This document shows, piece after piece, positions 1 through 6,757 of a DNA stretch of 13,253 nucleotides. The translations under genes were made by a program, and so were the position numbers. The notes under the pieces are model-generated. The model did no database searches. It saw only the letters and a list, made by a program, of their open reading frames with translations, and had not been told where the DNA came from. The stretch comes from DASYSA01 sp036003885 (GTDB lineage Bacteria > Acidobacteriota > Blastocatellia > UBA7656). The stretch lies in NCBI GenBank assembly GCA_036003885.1, contig DASYSA010000408.1, positions 1 to 13,253 on the forward strand, in the 5' to 3' direction. Positions within the stretch are counted from its first letter, which is position 1, and each line of letters opens with the position of its first letter.

Positions 1-19
1 GTTCCACACCTCACGCTGT

Positions 20-49
20 TGGACAATCGGCCCACGCATCTGAGATAAT
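20..49 (+). promoter_or_regulatory. Candidate sigma-70-type promoter for ridA
   Basis: TGGACA (20-25, 5 of 6 to the -35 consensus) is followed after 18 nt by GATAAT (44-49, 5 of 6), preceded by TG at 41-42, giving an extended -10. Transcription would start near 56, leaving a leader of about 40 nt before the ATG at 98. Seen by eye only; no transcript data. Confidence 0.5.
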
Positions 50-97
50 CTGCAATTTCAATCCAGCAGTGGATTCCTAACTGTGGAGTCAGACAAG

Positions 98-475
98 ATG
101 AAAGACCGGGTCCAGACTGACGGAGCTCCGAAAGCCATCGGGCCATACTCACAGGCCATAAAAGCGAACGGAATGGTCTTCGCTTCGGGCCAGATTGCTT
201 TGGATCCCGTGAGCGGGCAGACGGTCGAGGGCGGTATCACCGAACAGACCGAGCGCGTGCTCAACAATCTAAAAGCGGTGCTCGAAGCTGCAGGCAGCTC
301 ACTTGATCGAGTTGTGAAGACAACTGTATTTCTGTCTGATCTGAAGGACTTCGCAAGTATGAATGTGGCTTATGGGAAGTTTTTTGGGGAGAACCCACCG
401 GCGAGGTCTACTGTTGAAGTTTCGCGGCTGCCCCGGGACGTGCGAGTCGAGATCGATGCGATCGCGCTCCTTTGA
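98..475 (+). CDS. ridA: RidA family reactive intermediate/imine deaminase
   Basis: A 125-residue protein of the YjgF/YER057c/UK114 (RidA) family, small cytoplasmic trimers that hydrolyse reactive 2-aminoacrylate and other enamine/imine intermediates to 2-keto acids, protecting PLP enzymes. Family landmarks are visible: GPYSQAI near residues 15-21, FASGQI 28-33, the PPARSTVEV block with the carboxylate-binding Arg103, and the terminal VEIDAIALL with Glu118. Length and ending are canonical. The frame is also open to a GTG at 83, but the ATG at 98 is preferred: GGAG at 85-88 lies 9 nt upstream, and MKDRVQTDGAP is a typical RidA N-terminus. It stands alone, convergent with rpmB. The arginine and glutamate point to the active RidA subgroup, not the inactive Rid paralogues, but substrate preference cannot be read from sequence. 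Confidence 0.93.
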   Translation: MKDRVQTDGAPKAIGPYSQAIKANGMVFASGQIALDPVSGQTVEGGITEQTERVLNNLKAVLEAAGSSLDRVVKTTVFLSDLKDFASMNVAYGKFFGENPPARSTVEVSRLPRDVRVEIDAIALL

Positions 476-565
476 CGGCTCGTGACCTCGTCATCTTCAC
501 TGGTGACTCCAATTGGCTCGGTGCATCTGATCCTCGTGGCTCGATATCCGGATCAAGTGACCAGG

Positions 566-582
566 GACGAATGACAAATGAC
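566..582 (+). repeat. Heptad repeat copy, consensus RAATGAC, between convergent genes
   Basis: GAC followed by two tandem heptamers, GAATGAC (569-575) and AAATGAC (576-582). The block ends exactly at the base before the rpmB stop codon (583-585 on the minus strand). The same 17-nt word, inverted and with one mismatch, is at 6734-6750. The rest of the ridA-rpmB spacer (476-565) shows no clear intrinsic terminator. Confidence 0.6.
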
Positions 583-774
583 TCAGGCAGCCTTTACGAC
601 CTTTCCGGCTTTCAGGCAGCGAGTGCAAACCTTGATTCGCTGGGGGCGACCGGCTACCAGGGCGCGCACGCCTTGAAGATTGGGATCGAAGCGACGGTTG
701 GTTCGGTTATTTGCGTGGCTGACGCGGTGCCCAAACTGGGGCCCCTTGCCACATACGTCACAGCGTTTCGCCAT
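583..774 (-). CDS. rpmB: 50S ribosomal protein L28
   Basis: A 63-residue L28 protein, a component of the large ribosomal subunit. It begins MAKRCDVCGKGPQFGHRVSHANNRT and keeps the L28 pattern through RRFDPNLQ and VCTRCLKAGKV. Two Cys pairs (C5/C8 and C50/C53) form a zinc-ribbon arrangement, so this is the Cys4, zinc-binding version of L28. The ATG at 774 is fixed by a near-perfect Shine-Dalgarno AGGAGGT (minus strand, 784-790) nine nt upstream. The frame stays open far upstream of this ATG, but only the last 63 codons match L28. It is transcribed alone, convergent with ridA and divergent from the lipoprotein gene. Confidence 0.95.
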   Translation of the reverse strand: MAKRCDVCGKGPQFGHRVSHANNRTNRRFDPNLQGVRALVAGRPQRIKVCTRCLKAGKVVKAA

Positions 775-821
775 TGTTCTGATACCTCCTATGATAAAAG
801 CGTCTATGAAGACAATTCGGA

Positions 822-852
822 AGTTTAGCATGCGGGCGGCGCCAGCCGTCAA
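822..852 (-). promoter_or_regulatory. Candidate rpmB promoter
   Basis: On the minus strand TTGACG (847-852, 5 of 6) and TAAACT (822-827, 4 of 6) are separated by 19 nt, with TG one base before the -10, as in extended -10 promoters. The predicted start near 815 gives a leader of about 40 nt to the rpmB ATG. The long spacer lowers confidence. It lies just upstream of the preferred start of the divergent lipoprotein gene. Confidence 0.4.
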
Positions 853-877
853 ACCATTTTCGCGAAGGAGCAGACCT

Positions 878-2068
878 GTGTTCAATTCCCCCAGACTCAT
901 CACTTTTTTCACCCTGGTTCTCTCGTCCCTGATGGCTGTGTCGTGCAACGGCCCTAAGGGGGACGCAAACAGCGAGGTCGCAGCTAAAGTGGGATCGCGT
1001 GAAATAACCATCAAGCACATCGATTCCGTTATCAAGGAACAGCTCAACGCGAGCCCCGGAGCGACCCTGAGCGGCGGCGAGCTTGTCGCCGCGCGACTGA
1101 CCGTTATCGATAACCTCATTCAAGAAGAAGCCCTCTTCCAGAGGGGTCAGAAAGAGAATCTGGTTCCTGACGAGAACAAGGTCACGCAGGAGATACAGAA
1201 GAAAAAGGTTGAAGCTCACCTGACCGAAGATCAGTATCAGACTCAACTCAAAGACGCCGGGTTGAGTGAGGCCGAGTATCGGGAGAGAGTCGCCAGGGAG
1301 CTGGCAATCACCGCCCTCACCGATAAGGAGAAGGCCCGCGTCAACCCGCCGACCGAAGAGGAGATCAGGAAGGCCTTCGACGACAACAAGACTCAGTTCG
1401 TGGCGGAACGAGGCGCTGACATCTCAGTGATTGTCACCGATCCGCAAAGCAATGGCACACCGGGCGACGCGGTGGGTGAGGCCGCAGCCGAACAGAAGAT
1501 CAAGTCCGTCTACGATCAACTCAAACGAGGCTCCGACTTCGCCACCGTTGCCTCACAGAAGTCCGAGCACCAGTCTTATATTCGTGGTGGTAATCTGGGA
1601 TTCGCTTCGGAAGCCGCCCTGAAGCAGACCTTCCCCTCCTTTCCCCAATTGCCTCAGCGGTTGATGTCGATGAGCGTCGGAGACTACACCGAGCCGATGA
1701 AGGAGCCTAACTCGGGCGCGTGGCTGATATTCAAGCTCAACAACAAACGCGAGACGGCGCAGAACCTCGGGCTGGACGACGTGCGCCAGAACATCGTCGA
1801 CACGCTCACGCAGCAACGACAGCAGGTCCTCATCACCGCCCTGATAATGGTCGCCAAGTCTGAGGCCAGTGTGAAGAACCTCCTGGCGGAACGGCTGCTC
1901 GCGAATCCTCAGACAATCGTGCAAATGCGTCCTTCTGCATTGCTGGAGCAAGCCGGTCGCGCAGGCCAACCGCAACAGCCCGCGGCCCGCCTTGAAAACG
2001 AGAACCAGAACAAGCCGGCCTCGAATGCCAACAGCGCACCACCAGCGAACGCGAATCGCCCAAAATAA
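878..2068 (+). CDS. SurA-like parvulin peptidyl-prolyl isomerase, lipoprotein
   Basis: A 396-residue protein resembling SurA/PrsA chaperone-isomerases, which bind unfolded exported proteins and catalyse prolyl cis-trans isomerisation in the periplasm. A lipoprotein signal peptide (residues 1-22, hydrophobic TFFTLVLSSLMA) ends in lipobox AVSC with Cys23. A SurA_N-type helical region spans about 32-155 (AAKVGSREITIKHID, LIQEEALFQRG), a parvulin-like domain about 178-288 (SDFATVA, IRGGNLGF, GDYTEP, GAWLIFKL), and a low-complexity Q/N/P/A tail 360-396. The frame is open from 680, with ATGs at 806 and 830, but GTG 878 is chosen: GAAGGAG (864-870) sits 7 nt upstream, the signal peptide then starts properly, and overlap with rpmB vanishes. 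The gene is followed by the heptad repeat block. Catalytic activity is uncertain; many family members act only as chaperones. Confidence 0.82.
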   Translation: MFNSPRLITFFTLVLSSLMAVSCNGPKGDANSEVAAKVGSREITIKHIDSVIKEQLNASPGATLSGGELVAARLTVIDNLIQEEALFQRGQKENLVPDENKVTQEIQKKKVEAHLTEDQYQTQLKDAGLSEAEYRERVARELAITALTDKEKARVNPPTEEEIRKAFDDNKTQFVAERGADISVIVTDPQSNGTPGDAVGEAAAEQKIKSVYDQLKRGSDFATVASQKSEHQSYIRGGNLGFASEAALKQTFPSFPQLPQRLMSMSVGDYTEPMKEPNSGAWLIFKLNNKRETAQNLGLDDVRQNIVDTLTQQRQQVLITALIMVAKSEASVKNLLAERLLANPQTIVQMRPSALLEQAGRAGQPQQPAARLENENQNKPASNANSAPPANANRPK

Positions 2069-2071
2069 ATG

Positions 2072-2272
2072 GAGAATTGAGAATGGAGAATTGAGAATGA
2101 GAGAAATGGCGAATGGGTGAAAACCTACGCGAATGCCGGAGAGAGAGAAGTGAGAATGGAAAATGGATTGAGAATTGGATCGCATTCTCAAATTCTCAAT
2201 TCTCAATTCTGCATTCTCAATTCTCTTAGGTCCCCTCGCATTCTCAATTCTCAATTTTCCATTCTCAATTGG
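2072..2272. repeat. Head-to-head heptad repeat array (GAGAATK and its inverse)
   Basis: Four exact tandem heptamers GAGAATT/GAGAATG fill 2072-2099 (a 14-mer repeated twice), with degenerate copies to 2176. The inverse orientation then takes over: CATTCTC/AATTCTC units at 2183-2225 (six, one with an extra A) and 2239-2266 (four), ending in AATTGG at 2272. The two halves are complementary, so the spacer could fold into a long imperfect hairpin centred near 2180. There is no U-tract, so an ordinary intrinsic terminator is unlikely. It fills almost the whole gap between the lipoprotein stop (2068) and the ABC-F ATG (2275). Confidence 0.85.
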
Positions 2273-2274
2273 TC

Positions 2275-4158
2275 ATGCTTTTTCGTCTTGACGATGTTCA
2301 TAAGTCATACGGCGCCCAGGAAGTCCTCCGTGGCGTCACCTTCCAGGTGAATCCCGGTGAGCGAGTCGGACTCGTGGGCCGCAACGGCGCCGGGAAAACC
2401 ACCATCTTTCGACTCGCTTCCAGAACCGAAGAACCCGACCGGGGACGGGTTGTCCTGCTCCGAGGCCTTCGACTCGGAGTCCTGGAACAGCAACCGACAT
2501 TCAGCGGCACCAGGAGCCTTCACGAAGAGGCGCTGGCCGTCTTCACCGGGTTGCGCGAGATGGAAGATGAGATCTCGCGCCTCGAGCACCTGATGGGAGA
2601 AGCGACCGGCGAAGCCCTCGAGTTGGTAATGCACGACTATAGCGACCTGCGCCATCGCTATGAGATCTCGGGCGGGTTTACCTATCATTCGCGTGTTGAT
2701 GCCGTGCTCGCAGGCCTCGGCTTCAAGAACAGCGATGGCAGTCAGCCTGCTAATCAACTTAGTGGCGGACAGAAGGCCCGGCTGGCGCTTGCAAAGCTCC
2801 TGCTCGCCGAGCCCGACGTGTTGCTATTGGACGAGCCGACCAATCACCTGGACGTGAACGCAGTCGAGTGGCTCGAGGACTTTCTTGCCGAGTACAAATC
2901 AGCCTACGTGATAATCTCGCACGACCGCTTCCTGCTGGACCGCACGACGACCAAAATTGTGGAGGCCGACGCGGGCAGGGCCAACGTGTACACCGGCAAC
3001 TATTCCGCCTACGTCCGCCAGCGCGAAGAGAGGCGACTTGCCCAAACACGCGAGTACGAACAGCAACAGGCAATGATCACGAAAACCGAAGATTTCATCC
3101 GGCGGAACATAGCAGGGCAAAAGACCAAGCAGGCGAAGTCTCGTCGTAACAAGCTCGAGCGCCTGGACCGGGTGGAAGCGGTGCGCCAGGACAACACCAG
3201 TGCCTTTGGACTCGGCAGCGTCGCACGCGCCGGCGACAACGTGCTTTCGGTAGACGACCTCGCAGTTGGGTACGGATCCAATACTCTCGCTTCCGGAATC
3301 TCTTTCCTGCTGAGACGCGGCGAGAGGCTGGGAATCATCGGCCCCAACGGAACGGGCAAGACGACCTTCCTGAAGACCATCATTGGTGCGATCGAGCCGC
3401 TAGCGGGCGGAACGACCTGGGGAGCTGGGGTGAACCTCGCGTACTTCGATCAGGAGCTCGCCAGCCTGGACCGCACTTCAACGGTGATCGAAGAGATCAT
3501 GAGCGTTGCGACACGTGTAGGCGAAGGTGAGATGCGAAGCTATCTGGCCAAATTCCTCTTCACCGGCGACGACATCTACAAAGCTGTCGCGGCGCTCTCG
3601 GGTGGAGAGCAGAGCAGGGTTGCGCTCGCGAAGCTGATCTACGGCCGTGCGAACGTTCTTGTGATGGACGAACCGACCAACCACCTGGACATTTCTTCCC
3701 GTGAAGCGCTGGAGCGGGCGCTTGGCGAGTACACAGGCACGATTCTAGCGGTCTCCCACGACCGTTACTTTCTGGACAGGATCGCGACAGAGATACTGCA
3801 CTTCGAGAATGGCGCTGCGACATACCACACAGGGAGCTATTCGGACTACTACGCCCTTCACCATCGCAAACAGACAGCAAGCGAAGAGCAGCCCGAAAAA
3901 CCCCGGAGTACGAAGGTGGAACCGCCCCGCGCGAAGGCGGCTAAGAAACCGAAACAGCGCGCGGCGGCGGAAGTAGAGAGAGAGATTCACGCATTGGAGT
4001 TGGAGCTGGCAAAGGTATCGGATCAACTTTCAAATCCGGCACCCGATTGGAAAGCTGAACAGTACTCAGAGAGCAACGCTCGTCACCAGGCCATTTCGGG
4101 TCAGTTGGAGAAGCTCTATCAAGAGTGGGAATCGGTGAACTCAGGGAGTGTGGGTTAG
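2275..4158 (+). CDS. ABC-F family ATPase (Uup/YdiF type)
   Basis: A 627-residue soluble protein with two ABC nucleotide-binding domains and no membrane segment, the hallmark of ABC-F proteins, which act on ribosomes (translation factors, some antibiotic-resistance factors) rather than in transport. Domain 1: Walker A GRNGAGKTT (35-43), signature LSGGQ (162-166), Walker B with DEPTNHLD (186-193), switch His216. A charged helical linker occupies 250-305. Domain 2: Walker A GPNGTGKTT (356-364), LSGGE (441-445), DEPTNHLD (465-472), His495. A Lys/Pro-rich stretch (538-565) leads to a C-terminal coiled coil (566-622), as in Uup-like members. Both ATP sites look intact. The start is ATG 2275; TTG 2269 is in frame but lies in the repeat. 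No Shine-Dalgarno is visible. The exact subfamily is not resolved, and the context gives no hint of drug resistance. Confidence 0.93.
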   Translation: MLFRLDDVHKSYGAQEVLRGVTFQVNPGERVGLVGRNGAGKTTIFRLASRTEEPDRGRVVLLRGLRLGVLEQQPTFSGTRSLHEEALAVFTGLREMEDEISRLEHLMGEATGEALELVMHDYSDLRHRYEISGGFTYHSRVDAVLAGLGFKNSDGSQPANQLSGGQKARLALAKLLLAEPDVLLLDEPTNHLDVNAVEWLEDFLAEYKSAYVIISHDRFLLDRTTTKIVEADAGRANVYTGNYSAYVRQREERRLAQTREYEQQQAMITKTEDFIRRNIAGQKTKQAKSRRNKLERLDRVEAVRQDNTSAFGLGSVARAGDNVLSVDDLAVGYGSNTLASGISFLLRRGERLGIIGPNGTGKTTFLKTIIGAIEPLAGGTTWGAGVNLAYFDQELASLDRTSTVIEEIMSVATRVGEGEMRSYLAKFLFTGDDIYKAVAALSGGEQSRVALAKLIYGRANVLVMDEPTNHLDISSREALERALGEYTGTILAVSHDRYFLDRIATEILHFENGAATYHTGSYSDYYALHHRKQTASEEQPEKPRSTKVEPPRAKAAKKPKQRAAAEVEREIHALELELAKVSDQLSNPAPDWKAEQYSESNARHQAISGQLEKLYQEWESVNSGSVG

Positions 4159-4176
4159 TCCTAAGAGAAGCCCAGA

Positions 4177-4305
4177 CTACAGTTCGCGTCCGACTTGCCA
4201 CTTGCGACGCATCTCCTCGGCGACCACTTCGTGCGATATCAACCGGCCTGCCTCGGCATCTGCCACCCCGCGCTCTACCATTTGAATGACGTAGTCGAGA
4301 GCACC
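4177..4305 (-). pseudogene. C-terminal remnant of an RHH/CopG-type antitoxin-like gene
   Basis: The minus strand has 42 codons, closed by TAG at 4177-4179 and preceded in frame by TGA at 4306-4308, without a normal N-terminus. The residues include VERGVADAEAGRLISHE followed by VVAEEMRRKW. The pattern of an acidic D-AEAGR-ISHE-V stretch ending in basic RRKW is typical of the C-terminal tail of small type II antitoxins of RHH/CopG or RelB kind. The DNA-binding N-terminal half and any partner toxin are absent. A one-base shift near 4299 would join a short upstream stretch (FSEVL) to DYVIQMV, so a frameshift is possible. It fills most of the spacer between two tail-to-tail operons. An internal ATG could give a 34-residue peptide, but no Shine-Dalgarno supports it. 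The family call is from memory of similar tails. Confidence 0.45.
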
Positions 4306-4346
4306 TCACTGAAGTGATGGTGTTAATGAGATGGGGTGTTAGCCCC

Positions 4347-5849
4347 CTATAAGCTCCATCCCTGCCTGTATTCCCTCCGAATGTACTGCTGAGCCTCAGG
4401 AAAATTCACGACCTTCATCTCAGCTGAATCCCAGTAGAGCTTCTTGCCCGAGCGCAGCGCCACATTCCCCAGAAGTAACGCTTCGGTGATCGGACCCTCG
4501 AACTCAAAGTTGGCGCCGCCGGGTTTCCCTCCTTTGCAGGCTTCAATCCACTCTCGATCGTTCCCCGGAGACCTGGGCAGCGTCTTGGGCGGCTGTTTGA
4601 ACTCCTGCATCTTCGAGTCGGGTATCAGCCGCGGATTCGCTCCGTTGAACCCGCAGAGAATCGTTCCCTTATCGCCCACAAACATCAATCCCTCATTATC
4701 CTGACTGCTCATCTCGCGCCCTTCTTCCAGCTCTCGCGGGCGCGCGGGTCTCAGCCCGGCGTCATACCAGGTCAGCTTGACCGGCGGCATGTCACCACGG
4801 GCAGGAAAGCTGAAATAAATCATCGAGGCAGCCGGGAAAGTCTCCGAGAACCGCTTCGTCGAGCTGGCTTCAACACTCTCAGGCGGCCCCAACTTCAAGA
4901 CCCGGAAGATCGTGTCGAAACTGTAGCAGCCCATGTCCCCCAGAGAGCCGTTGCCGAAATCGTACCAGCCGCGCCAGACGAACGGCAGATATGCCCGATG
5001 ATAAGGTCTAACAGGCGCAGGGCCGAGCCACAGATCCCATTCAAAGTTGGCCGGCACCGGATCGGCCTGCGCTGGACGTTCGATCCCCTGAGGCCAAAAC
5101 GGCCGCGTCGACCAGTTGTGGACCTCGCGGACGGGCCCGATTGCGCCGGCCCAGATCCACTCGCACAGCAATCGTGTCGCTTCGGAGGCTTGATTGCCGA
5201 CCGCTACCTGTGTTGCCACATGCATCTCGCGCGCGACCTCCGCAATGCGGCGCGCTTCGTATATCGAATGGGTCAACGGCTTCTGACAAAAGACGTGCTT
5301 GCGCTTTTTCATCGCCGCAATCGAGACCGCCGCGTGCGTGTGGTCCGGAGTTCCCACGATCACGGCATCGAAGTCTTTCTCTTTTTCCAACAGCTCGCGA
5401 AAGTCGACATACAGCGCACAACCCTTGTACTGACCTGATTCCGACTGCGCCCCATAGTATGCTTCAACAAGGCGCCGGGCGGGTTCACGTCCAGCCGTCG
5501 GGCCTTTCCAATCCTGTCCCCATTCGGGCTTGCCGGCAATCGCGCGCTCCTTGTCACGCAGCTCGTTTGGAAACCATTCGACGTAGTCGCTGCTCTCCTT
5601 ATTGACATCGCAGAGCGCAACAATCTGAATATCGGGGTGTTTCAGGAAATCCATCATCACCCGCGTCCCTTGCGCCCCGACGCCGATGCAGGCCGCGGTG
5701 ACCCTGTCGCCCGGCGCCACAAATCCGGGTCCCCCTAACACGCTGCGCGGCACAATAGTCAATGCCGTCGCGGTGGACGCGGCGGCACCCAGAAAAGCGC
5801 GCCGTGAAATCCCTTTATCCCGCCTTTGCGACTCCCTGGAATTCGACAT
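4347..5849 (-). CDS. Tat-exported Gfo/Idh/MocA family oxidoreductase
   Basis: A 500-residue NAD(P)-dependent oxidoreductase of the glucose-fructose oxidoreductase/inositol dehydrogenase family. The N-terminus has a twin-arginine signal (ISRRAFLG, residues 14-21, then an Ala/Thr-rich hydrophobic stretch to about 40), so the folded, cofactor-loaded enzyme is probably exported. The Rossmann motif GVGAQG is at 56-61, ALCDVN at 78-83, VGTPDHTH at 165-172 and CQKPLTH at 188-194; the last corresponds to the usual EKP lysine motif with Gln for Glu. RGWYDFGNGSLGDMGCYSFD (293-312) is typical of the long bacterial subfamily common in Planctomycetes and Acidobacteria. AAAGGAGGG (minus strand, 5857-5865) lies 7 nt before the ATG. 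It is the last gene of a three-gene operon, 58 nt after the isomerase. The substrate is unknown; some relatives are glycosidases (GH109) or inositol/sugar dehydrogenases. Confidence 0.9.
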   Translation of the reverse strand: MSNSRESQRRDKGISRRAFLGAAASTATALTIVPRSVLGGPGFVAPGDRVTAACIGVGAQGTRVMMDFLKHPDIQIVALCDVNKESSDYVEWFPNELRDKERAIAGKPEWGQDWKGPTAGREPARRLVEAYYGAQSESGQYKGCALYVDFRELLEKEKDFDAVIVGTPDHTHAAVSIAAMKKRKHVFCQKPLTHSIYEARRIAEVAREMHVATQVAVGNQASEATRLLCEWIWAGAIGPVREVHNWSTRPFWPQGIERPAQADPVPANFEWDLWLGPAPVRPYHRAYLPFVWRGWYDFGNGSLGDMGCYSFDTIFRVLKLGPPESVEASSTKRFSETFPAASMIYFSFPARGDMPPVKLTWYDAGLRPARPRELEEGREMSSQDNEGLMFVGDKGTILCGFNGANPRLIPDSKMQEFKQPPKTLPRSPGNDREWIEACKGGKPGGANFEFEGPITEALLLGNVALRSGKKLYWDSAEMKVVNFPEAQQYIRREYRQGWSL

Positions 5850-5907
5850 CTCACTTCCCTCCTTTCAGAGACCTTGATCACCCTCTGTTTGGATTTCGAT
5901 CAAACCT

Positions 5908-6738
5908 TCATTTGGCTGCCGACAACTCGCTACGGACAAGCTCCAGCAACCTCTTGGTGGCTCGGATTCCGTCAGGCTCGCTCAAGGTATTGCCACTGTA
6001 CTCTATGCCCACGTAACCGTGATAGCTTGCGGCGAGAACGATCTTCATCATCCGCCGATAGTCGATTCTCACTTCATTTCCCTGCTCGTCGAACTCGCCC
6101 GATTTCGCGCTGACGCCTCGGGCGAACGGCATCATCTCCTGGACGCCCTTGTAGCGGTCGTACTGCTGGCCATTGACGAGATTGAAGTTCCCAAAGTCGG
6201 GCAGCGTGCCACACCGTGGATGGTTGACCTTCTTGATGACGGCGGACAGCCAAGTTCCGTTCGACGAAAGGCCGCCGTGATTCTCAACAATGACGTTGAG
6301 CTGGTGTGTAGCGCCGAATTCGGCCAACCGGCGCAGTCCGTCGGCGGCTCGGTCGAGCTGCTCTTCATAGGCGCCCTGACTCTGCGCGTTGACGCGGATC
6401 GAGTGACAGCCCAGAAACTTTGCGGCTTCGACCCACTTGTAGTGATTCTCTACAGCTTGCTTGCGCCGTGCCTCATCGGGGTCTCCGAGCGCTCCTTCGT
6501 CGTCAATCATGATGAGCACGCTCCGGACGCCGTGATCGCTCGCCCTCTTCTTCATTTCGGCGAGGTACTTCTGGTCCCGAGCCCTGTCTTTGAAGAACTG
6601 ATTGACATACTCGACCCCCTCGATGGCGAAGTCCTTCCTGGCAGTCCTCGCAAAATCGAGGTGGTCCAGTTTTCCGTCGAAAAGGGTACGGTGCAATGAC
6701 CACTCCGCGAGCGAGATTTGAAAAAGTGGTTCTGTCAT
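5908..6738 (-). CDS. Sugar phosphate isomerase/epimerase (xylose isomerase-like TIM barrel)
   Basis: A 276-residue cytoplasmic protein of the AP-endonuclease-2/xylose-isomerase-like TIM-barrel superfamily, which includes hydroxypyruvate isomerase, IolE/IolI and sugar epimerases. It opens with ISLAEWSLHR (residues 8-17), characteristic of this branch, followed by IEGVEYVNQFF (39-49). Probable metal-ligand positions are Glu152 in IVENHGG, Asp181 in LPDFGNF and Glu246 in GIEYSG. There is no signal peptide, unlike both neighbours. The start ATG (6738) lies inside a heptad repeat that fills the whole 18-nt gap to the lactonase stop, so the initiation region is made of repeat sequence and has no real Shine-Dalgarno. 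Co-transcription with the lactonase and oxidoreductase is inferred from spacing. The substrate is not predictable. Confidence 0.87.
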   Translation of the reverse strand: MTEPLFQISLAEWSLHRTLFDGKLDHLDFARTARKDFAIEGVEYVNQFFKDRARDQKYLAEMKKRASDHGVRSVLIMIDDEGALGDPDEARRKQAVENHYKWVEAAKFLGCHSIRVNAQSQGAYEEQLDRAADGLRRLAEFGATHQLNVIVENHGGLSSNGTWLSAVIKKVNHPRCGTLPDFGNFNLVNGQQYDRYKGVQEMMPFARGVSAKSGEFDEQGNEVRIDYRRMMKIVLAASYHGYVGIEYSGNTLSEPDGIRATKRLLELVRSELSAAK

Positions 6739-6757
6739 TTGTCACTCGTCATTTGTC
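6734..6757 (-). repeat. Heptad repeat copy, consensus RARTGAC, forming an intergenic junction
   Basis: Read on the minus strand: GAC, then AAATGAC, GAGTGAC and AAATGAC in exact 7-nt register. The first G is the last base of the lactonase TAG stop, and the final heptad carries the ATG of the isomerase. Its 17-nt word at 6734-6750 matches the inverse of 566-582 with one mismatch. Confidence 0.7.

Noticed and set aside
472..828. Forward frame across rpmB
   Set aside because: It lies antisense to the well-identified L28 gene with its strong Shine-Dalgarno; the translated product has no family features.
583..1119. Long version of the rpmB frame starting at 1119
   Set aside because: Only the last 63 codons are L28; the upstream part is antisense to the lipoprotein gene, and the Shine-Dalgarno fixes the start at 774.
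2072..2272. The repeat block as a CRISPR array
   Set aside because: The units are 7 nt, contiguous and inverted halfway, with no unique spacers of constant length and no cas genes.
2275..4158. The ABC-F gene as an antibiotic-resistance determinant
   Set aside because: The protein has the general Uup/YdiF layout; there is no resistance-type context, and resistance cannot be inferred from the ATP-binding motifs.
3941..4309. 122-codon minus-strand frame ending inside the ABC-F gene
   Set aside because: It uses a different frame from the antitoxin-like remnant, has no motif, and overlaps the coding coiled coil of the ABC-F gene.
4333..4346. GGGG/CCCC hairpin next to the oxidoreductase stop as a terminator
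   Set aside because: The stem is only 4 bp and no T-run follows on the minus strand.
6019..6699. 226-codon forward frame opposite the isomerase gene
   Set aside because: It is antisense to conserved isomerase motifs, lacks a Shine-Dalgarno and resembles no family.
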